Shown here: in pieces, positions 1 to 6,505 of the stretch | Layout: each line of letters starts with the position of its first letter | Numbering within the stretch: the first letter of the stretch is position 1 | DNA from: JBGVMW01 sp045122835 | GTDB taxonomy: Bacteria; Bacillota; Clostridia; Lachnospirales; Lachnospiraceae | DNA: 6,669 bases | Assembly (NCBI GenBank): GCA_045122835.1 | Contig: JBGVIB010000012.1 | Location: 1 to 6,669, forward strand | Direction of reading: 5' to 3' | The notes under the pieces: generated by a model | What the model saw: only the letters and a program-made list of their open reading frames with translations | Database searches by the model: none | What the model was told of the DNA's origin: nothing | Position numbers and translations under genes: made by a program

Positions 1-219
1 CATTTACAGCGTGATTTTTGGACTTCGTTTATGCACAAATCACCGCCCTTAGAACCACTTACAGCTAAATTCCTAGCCTCTGATAGCAAGCTACATCCCC
101 TCTCTCAGCCGGACGGTTTGCGCATATGATTAGGCAATCCAGACAGCTTATACTAGGCGTCCGGGTAGAGACTATGACTAGACCCACAAACCAGAATTTA
201 ATAGCTTGCGAAACTTCGC
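1..219 (-). ncRNA. Candidate structured RNA, left copy (partial, runs off the left edge)
   Basis: This stretch has no credible gene. Read on the minus strand it begins with a 5-bp hairpin (208-219), then the 41-nt box shared with the right flank (196 down to 156). A 7-bp GC-rich helix follows, 158-164 pairing with 109-115 and enclosing 42 nt. Next come a small hairpin (84-87 with 90-93, extendable by a pair that is G.U only on minus) and a 7-bp helix near the edge (11-17 with 37-43). The order box, GC stem, small hairpin matches the right flank at 6129-6398. The 5' end near 219 is a guess, since I see no convincing minus-strand promoter. Class and function are unknown. Strand is inferred mainly from homology to the right copy. 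Confidence 0.5.
156..196 (-). repeat. Conserved 41-nt box, left copy (inverted relative to 6129-6169)
   Basis: The minus strand here matches the plus strand at 6129-6169 at 39 of 41 positions, including 26 consecutive identical bases (156-181 against 6144-6169). Five more bases (GCAAG on minus, 205-209) also match 6124-6128 after an 8-nt insertion. The core reads CTAGTCATAGTCTCTACCCG. In this copy GGGT and ACCC around a 15-nt segment could pair as a hairpin. The box sits inside an open frame extending upstream of the regulator gene, but its conservation in a second non-coding context argues against translation. Confidence 0.85.
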
Positions 220-270
220 CCACCGTGATAAACTATCTAATGTTTGAGAACTTAGGATTAAAAAGAAACA

Positions 271-275
271 AGAGG
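271..275 (+). promoter_or_regulatory. Ribosome binding site that sets the regulator start
   Basis: AGAGG lies 6 nt upstream of the ATG at 282. It is the only Shine-Dalgarno-like sequence suitably placed for this gene. It supports starting the protein at 282 rather than at the in-frame ATGs further up (126, 174, 240), which fall in or near the structured RNA region. Confidence 0.55.
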
Positions 276-281
276 CGCCAG

Positions 282-1205
282 ATGAACAAGATAAGTGATG
301 TGACTGGTCGGATTCGTGATCAGTACAACGATTTAAGTAAAGGTCAGAAAAAGCTATCAGATTATATATTGGCTAATTATGATAAAGCAGCATTTTTGAC
401 TGCCGCAAAGCTTGGTGAGGTGGTTGGTGTCAGCGAATCAACAGTAGTGCGATACGCCATGACACTGGGCTATGAGGGCTATTCAGAATTTCAGCGTTCT
501 TTGGAAGAATTAGTGCGAAATAAGCTGAATTCCATTCAGCGGATGGAAGTGGCATATGGAAAAATATCCCAGTCAGAAATTTTAGCCAGTGTGTTGCAGT
601 CGGATGCAGATAAAATAAAGCTGACCATGGATAATATCGATGAAAAAGCATTTGAAACAGCGGTTGAAACCATAGCAAATGCAGATACAATTTATGTAAT
701 TGGAATTCGAAGCTGTGCACCGTTGGCACAATTTTTAAGCTTTTATTTGAATATGATATTTCCTCATGTACATTTGATTCAAACGAATAGTGCCAGCGAA
801 GTTTTTGAGCAGATGATTCGAATTAGTGAAAAAGATGTTATAATAGGAATTAGTTTTCCGCGCTATTCTGTGCGTACACTGAAAGCGATGGAATTTGCAA
901 ATAATCGCAATGCAAAAGTGATTGCCATAACAGACAGTATTCATTCACCGATGAATTTATATTCTTCATGCAATCTGATTGCAAGAAGTGATATGGCGTC
1001 CATTGTAGATTCTTTAGTGGCTCCATTAAGTGTAATCAATGCACTTGTAGTCGCACTTTGTATGAAAAATCAGAAAGAAGTAGTAAACACCTTAGAGAAT
1101 CTGGAAAAAATATGGGACGATTATCAAGTGTATGATAGTGACGAAATGAATCCAATTGAAGAGGATATCTTATTAAAGGATCCGCATTTGCAGGATACAT
1201 ATTAA
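282..1205 (+). CDS. MurR/RpiR family transcriptional regulator with SIS domain
   Basis: A 307-residue cytoplasmic DNA-binding regulator, normal length for the RpiR family. Residues 1-77 form the family's N-terminal helix-turn-helix domain; LSKGQKKLSDYIL (18-30) and VSESTVVRYAMTLGYEGYSEF (about 50-70) are typical. A SIS sugar-phosphate-binding domain follows from about residue 120 to 260, with IYVIGIRSCA at 137-146, a serine-containing ISFPRYS strand-loop and VIAITDS. Family members sense phosphorylated sugars such as MurNAc-6-P or GlcNAc-6-P and usually repress catabolic genes. No sugar-catabolic gene is visible here, so the ligand and target are unknown. The start is set at 282 by an AGAGG site. 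The frame is open to 126, but that extension does not resemble the family and overlaps the conserved RNA box. The flavoprotein gene begins 19 bp downstream, suggesting co-transcription. Confidence 0.88.
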   Translation: MNKISDVTGRIRDQYNDLSKGQKKLSDYILANYDKAAFLTAAKLGEVVGVSESTVVRYAMTLGYEGYSEFQRSLEELVRNKLNSIQRMEVAYGKISQSEILASVLQSDADKIKLTMDNIDEKAFETAVETIANADTIYVIGIRSCAPLAQFLSFYLNMIFPHVHLIQTNSASEVFEQMIRISEKDVIIGISFPRYSVRTLKAMEFANNRNAKVIAITDSIHSPMNLYSSCNLIARSDMASIVDSLVAPLSVINALVVALCMKNQKEVVNTLENLEKIWDDYQVYDSDEMNPIEEDILLKDPHLQDTY

Positions 1206-1224
1206 TGTTAAAGGATAAATACCA

Positions 1225-2469
1225 ATGGGAAAAGTATTAGTAGCAGGCGGCGGTGCTGCCGGAATGATGGCAGCAATTATGGCAGCCAGGAATGGACAGG
1301 AAGTTCATCTTTATGAGAAAAATGACCGGTTAGGGAAGAAATTATTTATTACAGGTAAGGGCAGATGTAATGTGACAAATGCCGGTGATATGGAAAATTT
1401 ATTTGACAGTGTCCGAACTAATAGTAAATTTTTATATAGTGCATTTTATAGTTTCTCAAATGAGCAGGTAATGGAGTTGTTTGAGCAATTAGGAGTGCGG
1501 TTAAAGGTGGAGCGTGGCAATCGTGTATTTCCTGTTTCAGACCACTCCAGCGATATTGTGAGAGCGTTGCAGAAGGAATTAAACCGTCTTGGAGTATGCG
1601 TGAATCTGAACAGCGAAATATCGAATATTTATGCGAATGAAGCAGGGTTTGATAGTATACAGTTAAAGAATGATGAGCGAATTAAGGGAGATGCACTGAT
1701 TCTGGCAACAGGAGGTGTTTCCTATCCGTTAACAGGTTCTACAGGTGAGGGACTACAGATGGCGGAAAAACTTGGCCACAAAATCGTGGAACTGACTCCG
1801 TCCCTGATACCAATGATCACAAAGGAAGACTGGGTAAAAGAAGTGCAGGGACTGGCTTTAAAAAATGTAACAGTCACCATAAAGCAGGGGAAGAAACAGC
1901 TATATTCTGATTTTGGTGAAATGCTGTTTACACATTTTGGTATAAGTGGTCCGTTGATATTAAGTGGAAGTAGTTACGTTACCGGTGCAATAAAGAAAGG
2001 TCCTCTAGAAGTGTATATTGACTTGAAACCGGCACTGACGGAAGAACAGTTAGATGCCAGATTACTGCGTGAATTTGATGAGGCAAAGAACAAACAGTTT
2101 AAAAATGTATTAAATGGTTTATTTCCACAAAAATTAATTCCTATCATGATTAGTCTCAGCGGAATTACTCCTGAGAAGAAGGTTAATGAAATCACAAAGG
2201 AAGAAAGAAACCATTTTGGAAAAGTAATCAAAAATCTGCCACTAACAGTGACGGCTTTCCGGGGAATTGAGGAGGCAATTATTACAAAAGGCGGTGTTTC
2301 TGTAAAAGAAGTCAATCCATCTACCATGGAATCGAAGAAGGTTCCAAAACTGTACTTTGCAGGGGAGATGCTTGATTTGGATGCGCTGACGGGCGGCTAT
2401 AATTTGCAGATAGCCTGGTCTACCGCTTATCTGGCAGGTCAGAATGCAGGAACAACCTCTTTAAAATAA
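1225..2469 (+). CDS. HI0933/YhiN-family FAD-dependent flavoprotein (aminoacetone oxidase/BaiN-like)
   Basis: A 414-residue soluble flavoprotein, full length for the HI0933-like family. The N-terminal Rossmann motif GGGAAG (8-13) and the acidic residue E31 bind the ADP part of FAD. The family signature covers 37-52 (GKKLFITGKGRCNVTN). Later signatures are LTGSTGEG, the MLFTHFGISGP segment, and the C-terminal FAD-contacting GEMLDLDALTGGYNLQ (380-396). Members are annotated variously as aminoacetone oxidase-like, YhiN or BaiN-like; the physiological substrate is poorly defined, so I give no gene symbol and do not infer bile-acid metabolism. AAAGGA (1210-1215) lies 9 nt before the start. It sits between the regulator (19-bp gap) and cmk (56-bp gap), in the same direction, probably within one operon. 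Confidence 0.9.
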   Translation: MGKVLVAGGGAAGMMAAIMAARNGQEVHLYEKNDRLGKKLFITGKGRCNVTNAGDMENLFDSVRTNSKFLYSAFYSFSNEQVMELFEQLGVRLKVERGNRVFPVSDHSSDIVRALQKELNRLGVCVNLNSEISNIYANEAGFDSIQLKNDERIKGDALILATGGVSYPLTGSTGEGLQMAEKLGHKIVELTPSLIPMITKEDWVKEVQGLALKNVTVTIKQGKKQLYSDFGEMLFTHFGISGPLILSGSSYVTGAIKKGPLEVYIDLKPALTEEQLDARLLREFDEAKNKQFKNVLNGLFPQKLIPIMISLSGITPEKKVNEITKEERNHFGKVIKNLPLTVTAFRGIEEAIITKGGVSVKEVNPSTMESKKVPKLYFAGEMLDLDALTGGYNLQIAWSTAYLAGQNAGTTSLK

Positions 2470-2512
2470 CTCTTCCGGTTATTTTGATAATAAATATAAT
2501 AAATATACAGAC

Positions 2513-2518
2513 GGAGGG
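2513..2518 (+). promoter_or_regulatory. Ribosome binding site that sets the cmk start
   Basis: GGAGGG lies 7 nt before the ATG at 2526. An in-frame ATG exists upstream at 2484, but the extra 14 residues (MIINIINIQTEGIP) span this ribosome binding site and do not belong to the kinase fold. Confidence 0.85.
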
Positions 2519-2525
2519 AATACCA

Positions 2526-3197
2526 ATGAGTTTTAATATTGCAATCGATGGACCAGCAGGAGCTGGTAAAAGTACTATTGCCAAGGCTTTGGCTAAAAAA
2601 TTAGGATTTATTTATGTGGATACAGGTGCCATGTATCGTGCCATTGCTCTGCATATGCTTAGGAATGGTGTTGACATCCAGAATCAGGATGCAGTAAGCC
2701 AAAATTGCGAAAACGTAGATGTCTCCATTTCTTATGAAAATGGAGAACAGCAGGTTCTCTTAAATGGTGAAAATGTCAATGCATTTATCCGTACAGAGGA
2801 GGTAAGTCATACAGCTTCTGTCACATCTGCCCACAAAGCAGTGAGAGCTAAATTATTAGAACTTCAGCAAGGACTGGCTGCAAAATGTGATGTGATTATG
2901 GACGGCAGGGATATTGGTACCTGTGTTTTGCCAAATGCGGATTTGAAAATATACTTAACAGCCAGCGTGGACGCAAGAGCAAAGCGTCGTTATGATGAGT
3001 ATATTGCAAAGGGTATGGACTGTAATCTAGAAGAAATTAAGAAAGAAATTGCAGAACGGGATTACAGGGATATGAATCGTGAAGAAGCACCATTAAAGCA
3101 AGCAGAGGACGCTGTATTGCTTGACAGCTCTGATATGACCGTTGAAGAAGTAATAGGTGCCATGATGGATTTGTATGAAAATAAAGTGAAAAACTAA
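2526..3197 (+). CDS. cmk: Cytidylate kinase (CMP/dCMP kinase)
   Basis: Cmk transfers phosphate from ATP to CMP or dCMP, giving CDP/dCDP for RNA, DNA and phospholipid precursor synthesis. The 223-residue protein matches the usual bacterial length of about 220-230. The P-loop GPAGAGKST is at 9-17, the nucleotide-monophosphate site DTGAMYR at 32-38, and the conserved DGRDIGT at 126-132. The lid-like RDYRDMNREEAPL is near 180-192, with a C-terminal LLDSSDMTVEEV segment. The start follows from the strong GGAGGG site and the loss of sense upstream. ispH begins 12 bp after the stop, and the cmk-ispH-rpsA run is a common arrangement in Clostridia. Nothing is missing or broken. Confidence 0.97.
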   Translation: MSFNIAIDGPAGAGKSTIAKALAKKLGFIYVDTGAMYRAIALHMLRNGVDIQNQDAVSQNCENVDVSISYENGEQQVLLNGENVNAFIRTEEVSHTASVTSAHKAVRAKLLELQQGLAAKCDVIMDGRDIGTCVLPNADLKIYLTASVDARAKRRYDEYIAKGMDCNLEEIKKEIAERDYRDMNREEAPLKQAEDAVLLDSSDMTVEEVIGAMMDLYENKVKN

Positions 3198-3209
3198 AAG
3201 GGGATTGGA

Positions 3210-4055
3210 ATGGAAGTAATTTTAGCAAAGAGTGCCGGATTTTGTTTTGGTGTAAAGCGGGCGGTAGATACTGTGTATGAACAAATTGGGACAGGACGTC
3301 ATATCGTTACTTTTGGCCCGATTATTCATAATGAGGAAGTGGTAAAGGATTTAGAAGAAAAAGGTGTTGAGGTTGTGGAGACAGAGGAAGAATTAAAAAA
3401 TCTGAAAGACACAACCGTTGTTATTCGATCTCATGGGGTGGCGAAGCGAATTTATGACATTATTGAGAAGCAGGGACTGGAATGTGTGGATGCTACATGC
3501 CCATTTGTTAAGAAAATACATGATATTGTTGCAAAGGAAAGCGAAGCGGGAAATACAATTGTAATCATAGGAAATGCCAATCATCCGGAGGTGGAGGGTA
3601 TTCGTGGGTGGTCAAAAACAGACACATTTGTTATAAATTCGCCAGAAGAGGCAGAAAATTTCACGATTTCAGAGGACAAAAAGCTTTGTATCGTATCACA
3701 AACGACATTTAATTACAAGAAATTTCAAGATATAGTTGAAATTATTTCAAAAAAAGGTTATAATAAAACTGTTTTAAATACGATTTGCAATGCCACGGAA
3801 GTAAGGCAGACCGAAGCAAAACGTATAGCGGGAATAGTAGATGCTATGATTGTCATAGGCGGAAGACATAGTTCGAATACGCAGAAATTATATGAAATCT
3901 GTAAGAAGGAATGTGACAACACGTATTATATACAGACAATCAATGATTTGGATGTGGCAAAAGAATTAAAGTCAGTTGGCAGCGTAGGTATTACCGCAGG
4001 GGCATCGACCCCAAATACTATCATTGAGGAGGTTCACAGAACATGTCAGAATTGA
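3210..4055 (+). CDS. ispH: 4-hydroxy-3-methylbut-2-enyl diphosphate reductase (IspH/LytB)
   Basis: IspH carries out the last step of the MEP isoprenoid pathway, reducing HMBPP to IPP and DMAPP with a [4Fe-4S] cluster. The 281-residue protein has the three cluster cysteines in family context: C12 (GFCFGVKRAV), C97 (DATCPFV) and C193 (NTICNAT). Diphosphate and catalytic residues are also present: H40 (IIHNEEV), H75 (SHGV), H125 and E127 (NHPEVEG), and the SQTTF threonines at 165-166. SSNT and TAGASTP follow near the C terminus. AGGGG (3199-3203) precedes the start. The last 13 bp overlap rpsA in a different frame. In many Clostridia IspH is fused to the S1 protein; here the two are separate but overlapping, which suggests translational coupling. 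Confidence 0.97.
   Translation: MEVILAKSAGFCFGVKRAVDTVYEQIGTGRHIVTFGPIIHNEEVVKDLEEKGVEVVETEEELKNLKDTTVVIRSHGVAKRIYDIIEKQGLECVDATCPFVKKIHDIVAKESEAGNTIVIIGNANHPEVEGIRGWSKTDTFVINSPEEAENFTISEDKKLCIVSQTTFNYKKFQDIVEIISKKGYNKTVLNTICNATEVRQTEAKRIAGIVDAMIVIGGRHSSNTQKLYEICKKECDNTYYIQTINDLDVAKELKSVGSVGITAGASTPNTIIEEVHRTCQN
4026..4032 (+). promoter_or_regulatory. Ribosome binding site for rpsA inside the ispH coding region
   Basis: GAGGAGG lies 10 nt before the ATG at 4043, within the last codons of ispH. This gives the S1 gene its own strong initiation site despite the overlap and supports two separate proteins rather than a frameshifted fusion. Confidence 0.8.
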
Positions 4056-5122
4056 ATTTTGGAGAAATGCTTGACGAGTATGACAAGACTATCAGAACAG
4101 GAGAGGTTGTAACAGGTACTATAATCGACGTAAAAGAAGATGAGATTATCTTAAATATTGGTTATAAGGCTGATGGTATTATTACCAGAAATGAATATAC
4201 AAATGCAGCTAATGTTGATTTGACGACTATGGTACAGGTTGGCGAGACCATGGAAGCAAAAGTCCTTAAGGTTAACGATGGCGAAGGCCAGGTTCTTTTA
4301 ACTTATAAGAGATTGGCTGCTGACAAGGGTAACAAGAGATTAGAGGAAGCTTTCAATAACAAGGAAGTTTTAAAAGCAACTGTTACTCAGGTTTTAGACG
4401 GTGGTTTGAATGTTGTTGTAGAAGAAGCTCGCGTATTTATTCCGGCAAGTCTTGTTTCTGATACTTATGAGAAGAATTTAGAGAAGTATGCTGGACAGGA
4501 AATCGAATTCGTAATCAGCGAGTTCAACCCTAAGAGAAAACGCGTTATCGGTGACCGCAAGCAGTTATTAGTAGCAGCAAAGGCTGAAAAGCAGAGAGAA
4601 TTACTTGCTAAGATTCAGGTTGGTGATAAGATTGAAGGCGTTGTTAAGAATGTAACTGATTTCGGTGCATTCATTGATTTAGGTGGAGTTGACGGTCTTC
4701 TTCACATTTCAGAAATGTCTTGGGGCAGAGTTGAGAACCCTAAGAAGGTATTCAAAGTTGGCGACCAGGTTGAAGTTGTTATTAAGGCAATTGATGGAGA
4801 AAAGATTGCGCTTACTAAGAAGTTCGAGGGCGAGAATCCTTGGAATAATGCAGACGAAAAATATGCAATTGGTACAATTGTAACAGGTAAAGTTGCACGT
4901 ATGACAGACTTCGGTGCATTCGTTGAGTTAGAGCCGGGAGTAGACGCTTTACTTCATGTTTCTCAGATTTCTAGAGAGCATGTTGAGAAGCCATCTGATG
5001 TATTATCAGTTGGTCAGGAAGTAGAAGCTAAGATTGTAGACTTCAACAGCGCTGACAAGAAAATCAGCTTAAGCATTAAGGCTTTACAGGCTGACGCAGT
5101 AGAAGATAAGGAAGAAGAATAA
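4043..5122 (+). CDS. rpsA: S1 RNA-binding domain protein (ribosomal protein S1 homologue)
   Basis: A 359-residue RNA-binding protein with four S1 (OB-fold) repeats, at roughly residues 20-88, 104-172, 193-260 and 275-345. Repeats 3 and 4 are the most canonical, each with the DFGAF motif and a GLLHIS or ALLHVS element; repeat 2 (IPASLVSDTYEKNL, RVIGDRKQLL) is typical of the Firmicutes form. The protein ends in an acidic tail (EDKEEE). Length fits the four-domain Firmicutes S1 rather than the six-domain enterobacterial S1, so a role on the 30S subunit is likely but less certain than in E. coli. Codon use looks more biased than in the neighbours (many AAG and GTT), as expected for high expression. 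It overlaps ispH by 13 bp and is followed by a strong terminator. Confidence 0.93.
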   Translation: MSELNFGEMLDEYDKTIRTGEVVTGTIIDVKEDEIILNIGYKADGIITRNEYTNAANVDLTTMVQVGETMEAKVLKVNDGEGQVLLTYKRLAADKGNKRLEEAFNNKEVLKATVTQVLDGGLNVVVEEARVFIPASLVSDTYEKNLEKYAGQEIEFVISEFNPKRKRVIGDRKQLLVAAKAEKQRELLAKIQVGDKIEGVVKNVTDFGAFIDLGGVDGLLHISEMSWGRVENPKKVFKVGDQVEVVIKAIDGEKIALTKKFEGENPWNNADEKYAIGTIVTGKVARMTDFGAFVELEPGVDALLHVSQISREHVEKPSDVLSVGQEVEAKIVDFNSADKKISLSIKALQADAVEDKEEE

Positions 5123-5134
5123 TCCAGAACTTCG

Positions 5135-5168
5135 ATTGCTCCCATACGAAGTGTATGGGAGCAATTTT
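5135..5168 (+). terminator. Rho-independent terminator after rpsA
   Basis: A perfect 13-bp stem (5135-5147 with 5153-5165) with a 5-nt GAAGT loop is followed by TTTT (5165-5168), starting 13 bp after the rpsA stop. The T-run is short, so some read-through into cheR is possible. The stem also folds on minus, but no T-run follows it there. Confidence 0.88.
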
Positions 5169-5219
5169 CATATTATTGAATGGCGATGTACTAATATGTG
5201 GGGAAATATTAAGAAAAGT

Positions 5220-5226
5220 AGGTGGG
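5220..5226 (+). promoter_or_regulatory. Ribosome binding site that sets the cheR start
   Basis: AGGTGGG lies 5 nt before the ATG at 5232. The in-frame ATG at 5196 has no such site, and the open frame back to 5136 runs through the terminator hairpin, so both are rejected as starts. The ATG at 5238 is a possible alternative, 11 nt from the site. Confidence 0.7.
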
Positions 5227-5231
5227 AATAT

Positions 5232-6008
5232 ATGGCAATGGATTATGAAGGATTTAAAAAAGAAGTATTTCGTTTGACGAAAATTGATTTGAATGCTTAC
5301 AAGGAAAAGCAGATGAAGCGTAGGATTGATACGCTGATTACTAAGAACCGTGTTACTGGTTATGAGAATTACATAGCAGCAATTAGTAAAGATAAGGATT
5401 TATTTGATGGATTTGTAAATTACCTGACCATTAATGTGTCTGAATTTTACAGAAATCCGGAACAATGGCAATTATTGGATAAAGATGTATTTCCTTATCT
5501 AATTGGAAAATATGGAAAAAACTTAAAAATCTGGAGTGCGGCATGCTCTACAGGTGATGAACCATATTCTTTGGTTATGGCGTTAAGTCGACATGTTCCT
5601 TTGAATCAGATTAAGATTATTGCAACTGACATTGATAAGCAGGTGTTAGAGAAAGCGCAGGTAGGGCTTTACAATGAGAAAAGTATTGCTTCTGTGCCGA
5701 AGGATTTAAAGGATAAATATTTTACAAAGATTGGACCATCATACCAGATTTCTGATGAGATAAAGAAAAGAGTGGAATTTAAGCAGCATAACTTGCTGAA
5801 GGATCCATACCCAAGCGACTGCAATATGATTGTGTGCAGAAATGTTCTGATTTACTTTACAGAGGAAGCAAAACAGGATATTTATAAGATGTTTAATAAG
5901 GCACTTAAGAAGGATGGTATTCTGTTTATTGGAAGCACAGAACAGATTATGAATTATAGAGAACTGGATTATGATAGATATAAGTCATTCTTTTATCAGA
6001 AATTGTAA
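5232..6008 (+). CDS. cheR: CheR-type chemoreceptor glutamate methyltransferase
   Basis: CheR uses S-adenosylmethionine to methylate glutamates on chemoreceptors, the adaptation step of chemotaxis. The 258-residue protein has the short helical CheR N domain (about 1-75), ending in the family's NVSEFYRNPEQW segment (68-79). The SAM-dependent methyltransferase domain follows: motif I SAACSTGDEPYS (102-113), ATDID with the ribose-contacting acid (131-135), then HNLLKDPYP and CRNVLIYF (202-209), and a C-terminal LFIGSTE. Length is close to the usual 260-290. No membrane segment, CheB domain or TPR extension is present. It sits downstream of a terminator with a 109-bp gap, so it probably has its own promoter, though I see no convincing one. 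No other chemotaxis gene is visible. I see no T-rich terminator after it. Confidence 0.94.
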   Translation: MAMDYEGFKKEVFRLTKIDLNAYKEKQMKRRIDTLITKNRVTGYENYIAAISKDKDLFDGFVNYLTINVSEFYRNPEQWQLLDKDVFPYLIGKYGKNLKIWSAACSTGDEPYSLVMALSRHVPLNQIKIIATDIDKQVLEKAQVGLYNEKSIASVPKDLKDKYFTKIGPSYQISDEIKKRVEFKQHNLLKDPYPSDCNMIVCRNVLIYFTEEAKQDIYKMFNKALKKDGILFIGSTEQIMNYRELDYDRYKSFFYQKL

Positions 6009-6120
6009 TCTGGGTGAAGTGCAGAGTGACAATATATACAGCACAGCCATGTCAAAAATGAATGTGCCAGTATACTAGGTTAGAAGAGTGGTTAAACGTG
6101 TTGGGGATTTGTGTGGAAAT
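6009..6120. other. Gap between cheR and the right structured RNA
   Basis: No gene is visible. A weak hairpin (6041-6045 with 6063-6067) lacks a T-run and is not a convincing terminator. TATACT at 6071-6076 could be a -10 box for a rightward RNA, but no good -35 lies 16-18 bp upstream. On minus there is a TTGACA (6049-6054 region), but the spacing to TATATT is only 13 bp. How the RNA to the right is started is therefore open. Confidence 0.4.
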
Positions 6121-6128
6121 GATGCAAG

Positions 6129-6169
6129 TTCTGGGTTGTGGGGCTAGTCATAGTCTCTACCCGGACGCC
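6129..6169 (+). repeat. Conserved 41-nt box, right copy (inverted relative to 156-196)
   Basis: The plus strand here matches the minus strand at 156-196 at 39 of 41 positions, differing at the seventh and fifteenth bases. It lies at the proposed 5' end of the right RNA. Its 3' end (CGGACG, 6162-6167) can pair with 6250-6255 in the domain that follows. The high conservation compared with the divergent flanks suggests a functional RNA core or a protein contact rather than a passive repeat. Confidence 0.85.
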
Positions 6170-6372
6170 GGTGGCAGGTGCAGAAGGTTCCACGCAGACC
6201 GAGCCAACGTTCCGGTGAACTAATCTCCTAAAGGCTAATAAATTAGCCTCGTCCGACTAAGGCATTCGGGGTGTGGCCCTCATGCCTAAGTCTCCCTAAG
6301 GAGTGGATTTCACCTACACTAAAAGCGGCTCGTAAATTGTCTGCTTAGGAACCTTCTGCACCTGCCACCGGC
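6167..6372 (+). other. Nested multi-helix RNA domain closed by a perfect 25-bp helix
   Basis: The outer helix is 6167-6191 with 6348-6372, 25 bp with no mismatch. Inside it, 6194-6199 pairs with 6339-6344, 6200-6205 with 6327-6332, and 6214-6219 with 6309-6314. The innermost junction holds three hairpins: 6232-6239/6242-6249; 6256-6265/6282-6291 (one A.A mismatch, with GGG/CCC in its loop); and 6292-6295/6300-6303 with a CTAA loop. CGTCCG at 6250-6255, between the first two hairpins, can form a pseudoknot with 6162-6167. Continuous nested pairing from the outer arm to the core argues for an RNA fold, not simply terminal repeats of a transposon. The left copy has only a 7-bp helix and 42-nt loop in this place. 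Confidence 0.75.
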
Positions 6373-6426
6373 TGTGTATCATAGGCGCAAGTTGCGTCGT
6401 CGCTTACCTCTGGCGTATTATAAATC

Positions 6427-6503
6427 AGGCATTATGGACTGTGATGCGCTAAATTGTATAGGGATAATCTCTAATTTGGCATTTAACCACCATAATGATG
6501 CCT
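6427..6503 (+). other. Two-level RNA arm with internal G.U pairs
   Basis: The outer helix pairs 6427-6432 with 6498-6503 and 6433-6437 with 6490-6494, separated by a 3-nt bulge (6495-6497). Inside, 6448-6455 pairs with 6473-6480 (8 bp, one U.G at 6450/6478). The tip pairs 6460-6464 with 6468-6472 (5 bp, one G.U at 6462/6470). Both wobbles would be C.A mismatches on minus. Confidence 0.6.
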
Positions 6504-6505
6504 TT

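Noticed and set aside
206..234. Promoter for the regulator, TTGCGA with 17 bp to TAAACT
   Set aside because: Only four of six bases match in each box, and the -35 overlaps the small hairpin at the proposed 5' end of the left RNA. Too weak to list as a feature.
126..281. In-frame N-terminal extension of the regulator (52 residues)
   Set aside because: It covers the conserved 41-nt box that recurs in a non-coding context, does not look like the RpiR family, and a ribosome binding site sits just before the ATG at 282.
430..729. Minus-strand open frame inside the regulator gene
   Set aside because: It is a shadow of a well-supported plus-strand gene, with no recognisable domain or ribosome binding site. 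The same applies to other short antisense frames within the flavoprotein, cmk and ispH genes and to 4683-4883 in rpsA.
5136..5231. In-frame N-terminal extension of CheR (32 residues)
   Set aside because: It runs through the rpsA terminator hairpin and lacks a ribosome binding site. AGGTGGG before 5232 marks the start.
6009..6080. Terminator for cheR at the 6041-6067 hairpin
   Set aside because: The stem has only 5 bp, the loop is long and no T-run follows.
6167..6372. MITE or transposon with 25-bp terminal inverted repeats
   Set aside because: No target-site duplication is visible at the ends and the pairing continues inward through several nested helices, which fits an RNA fold better. It is not fully excluded.
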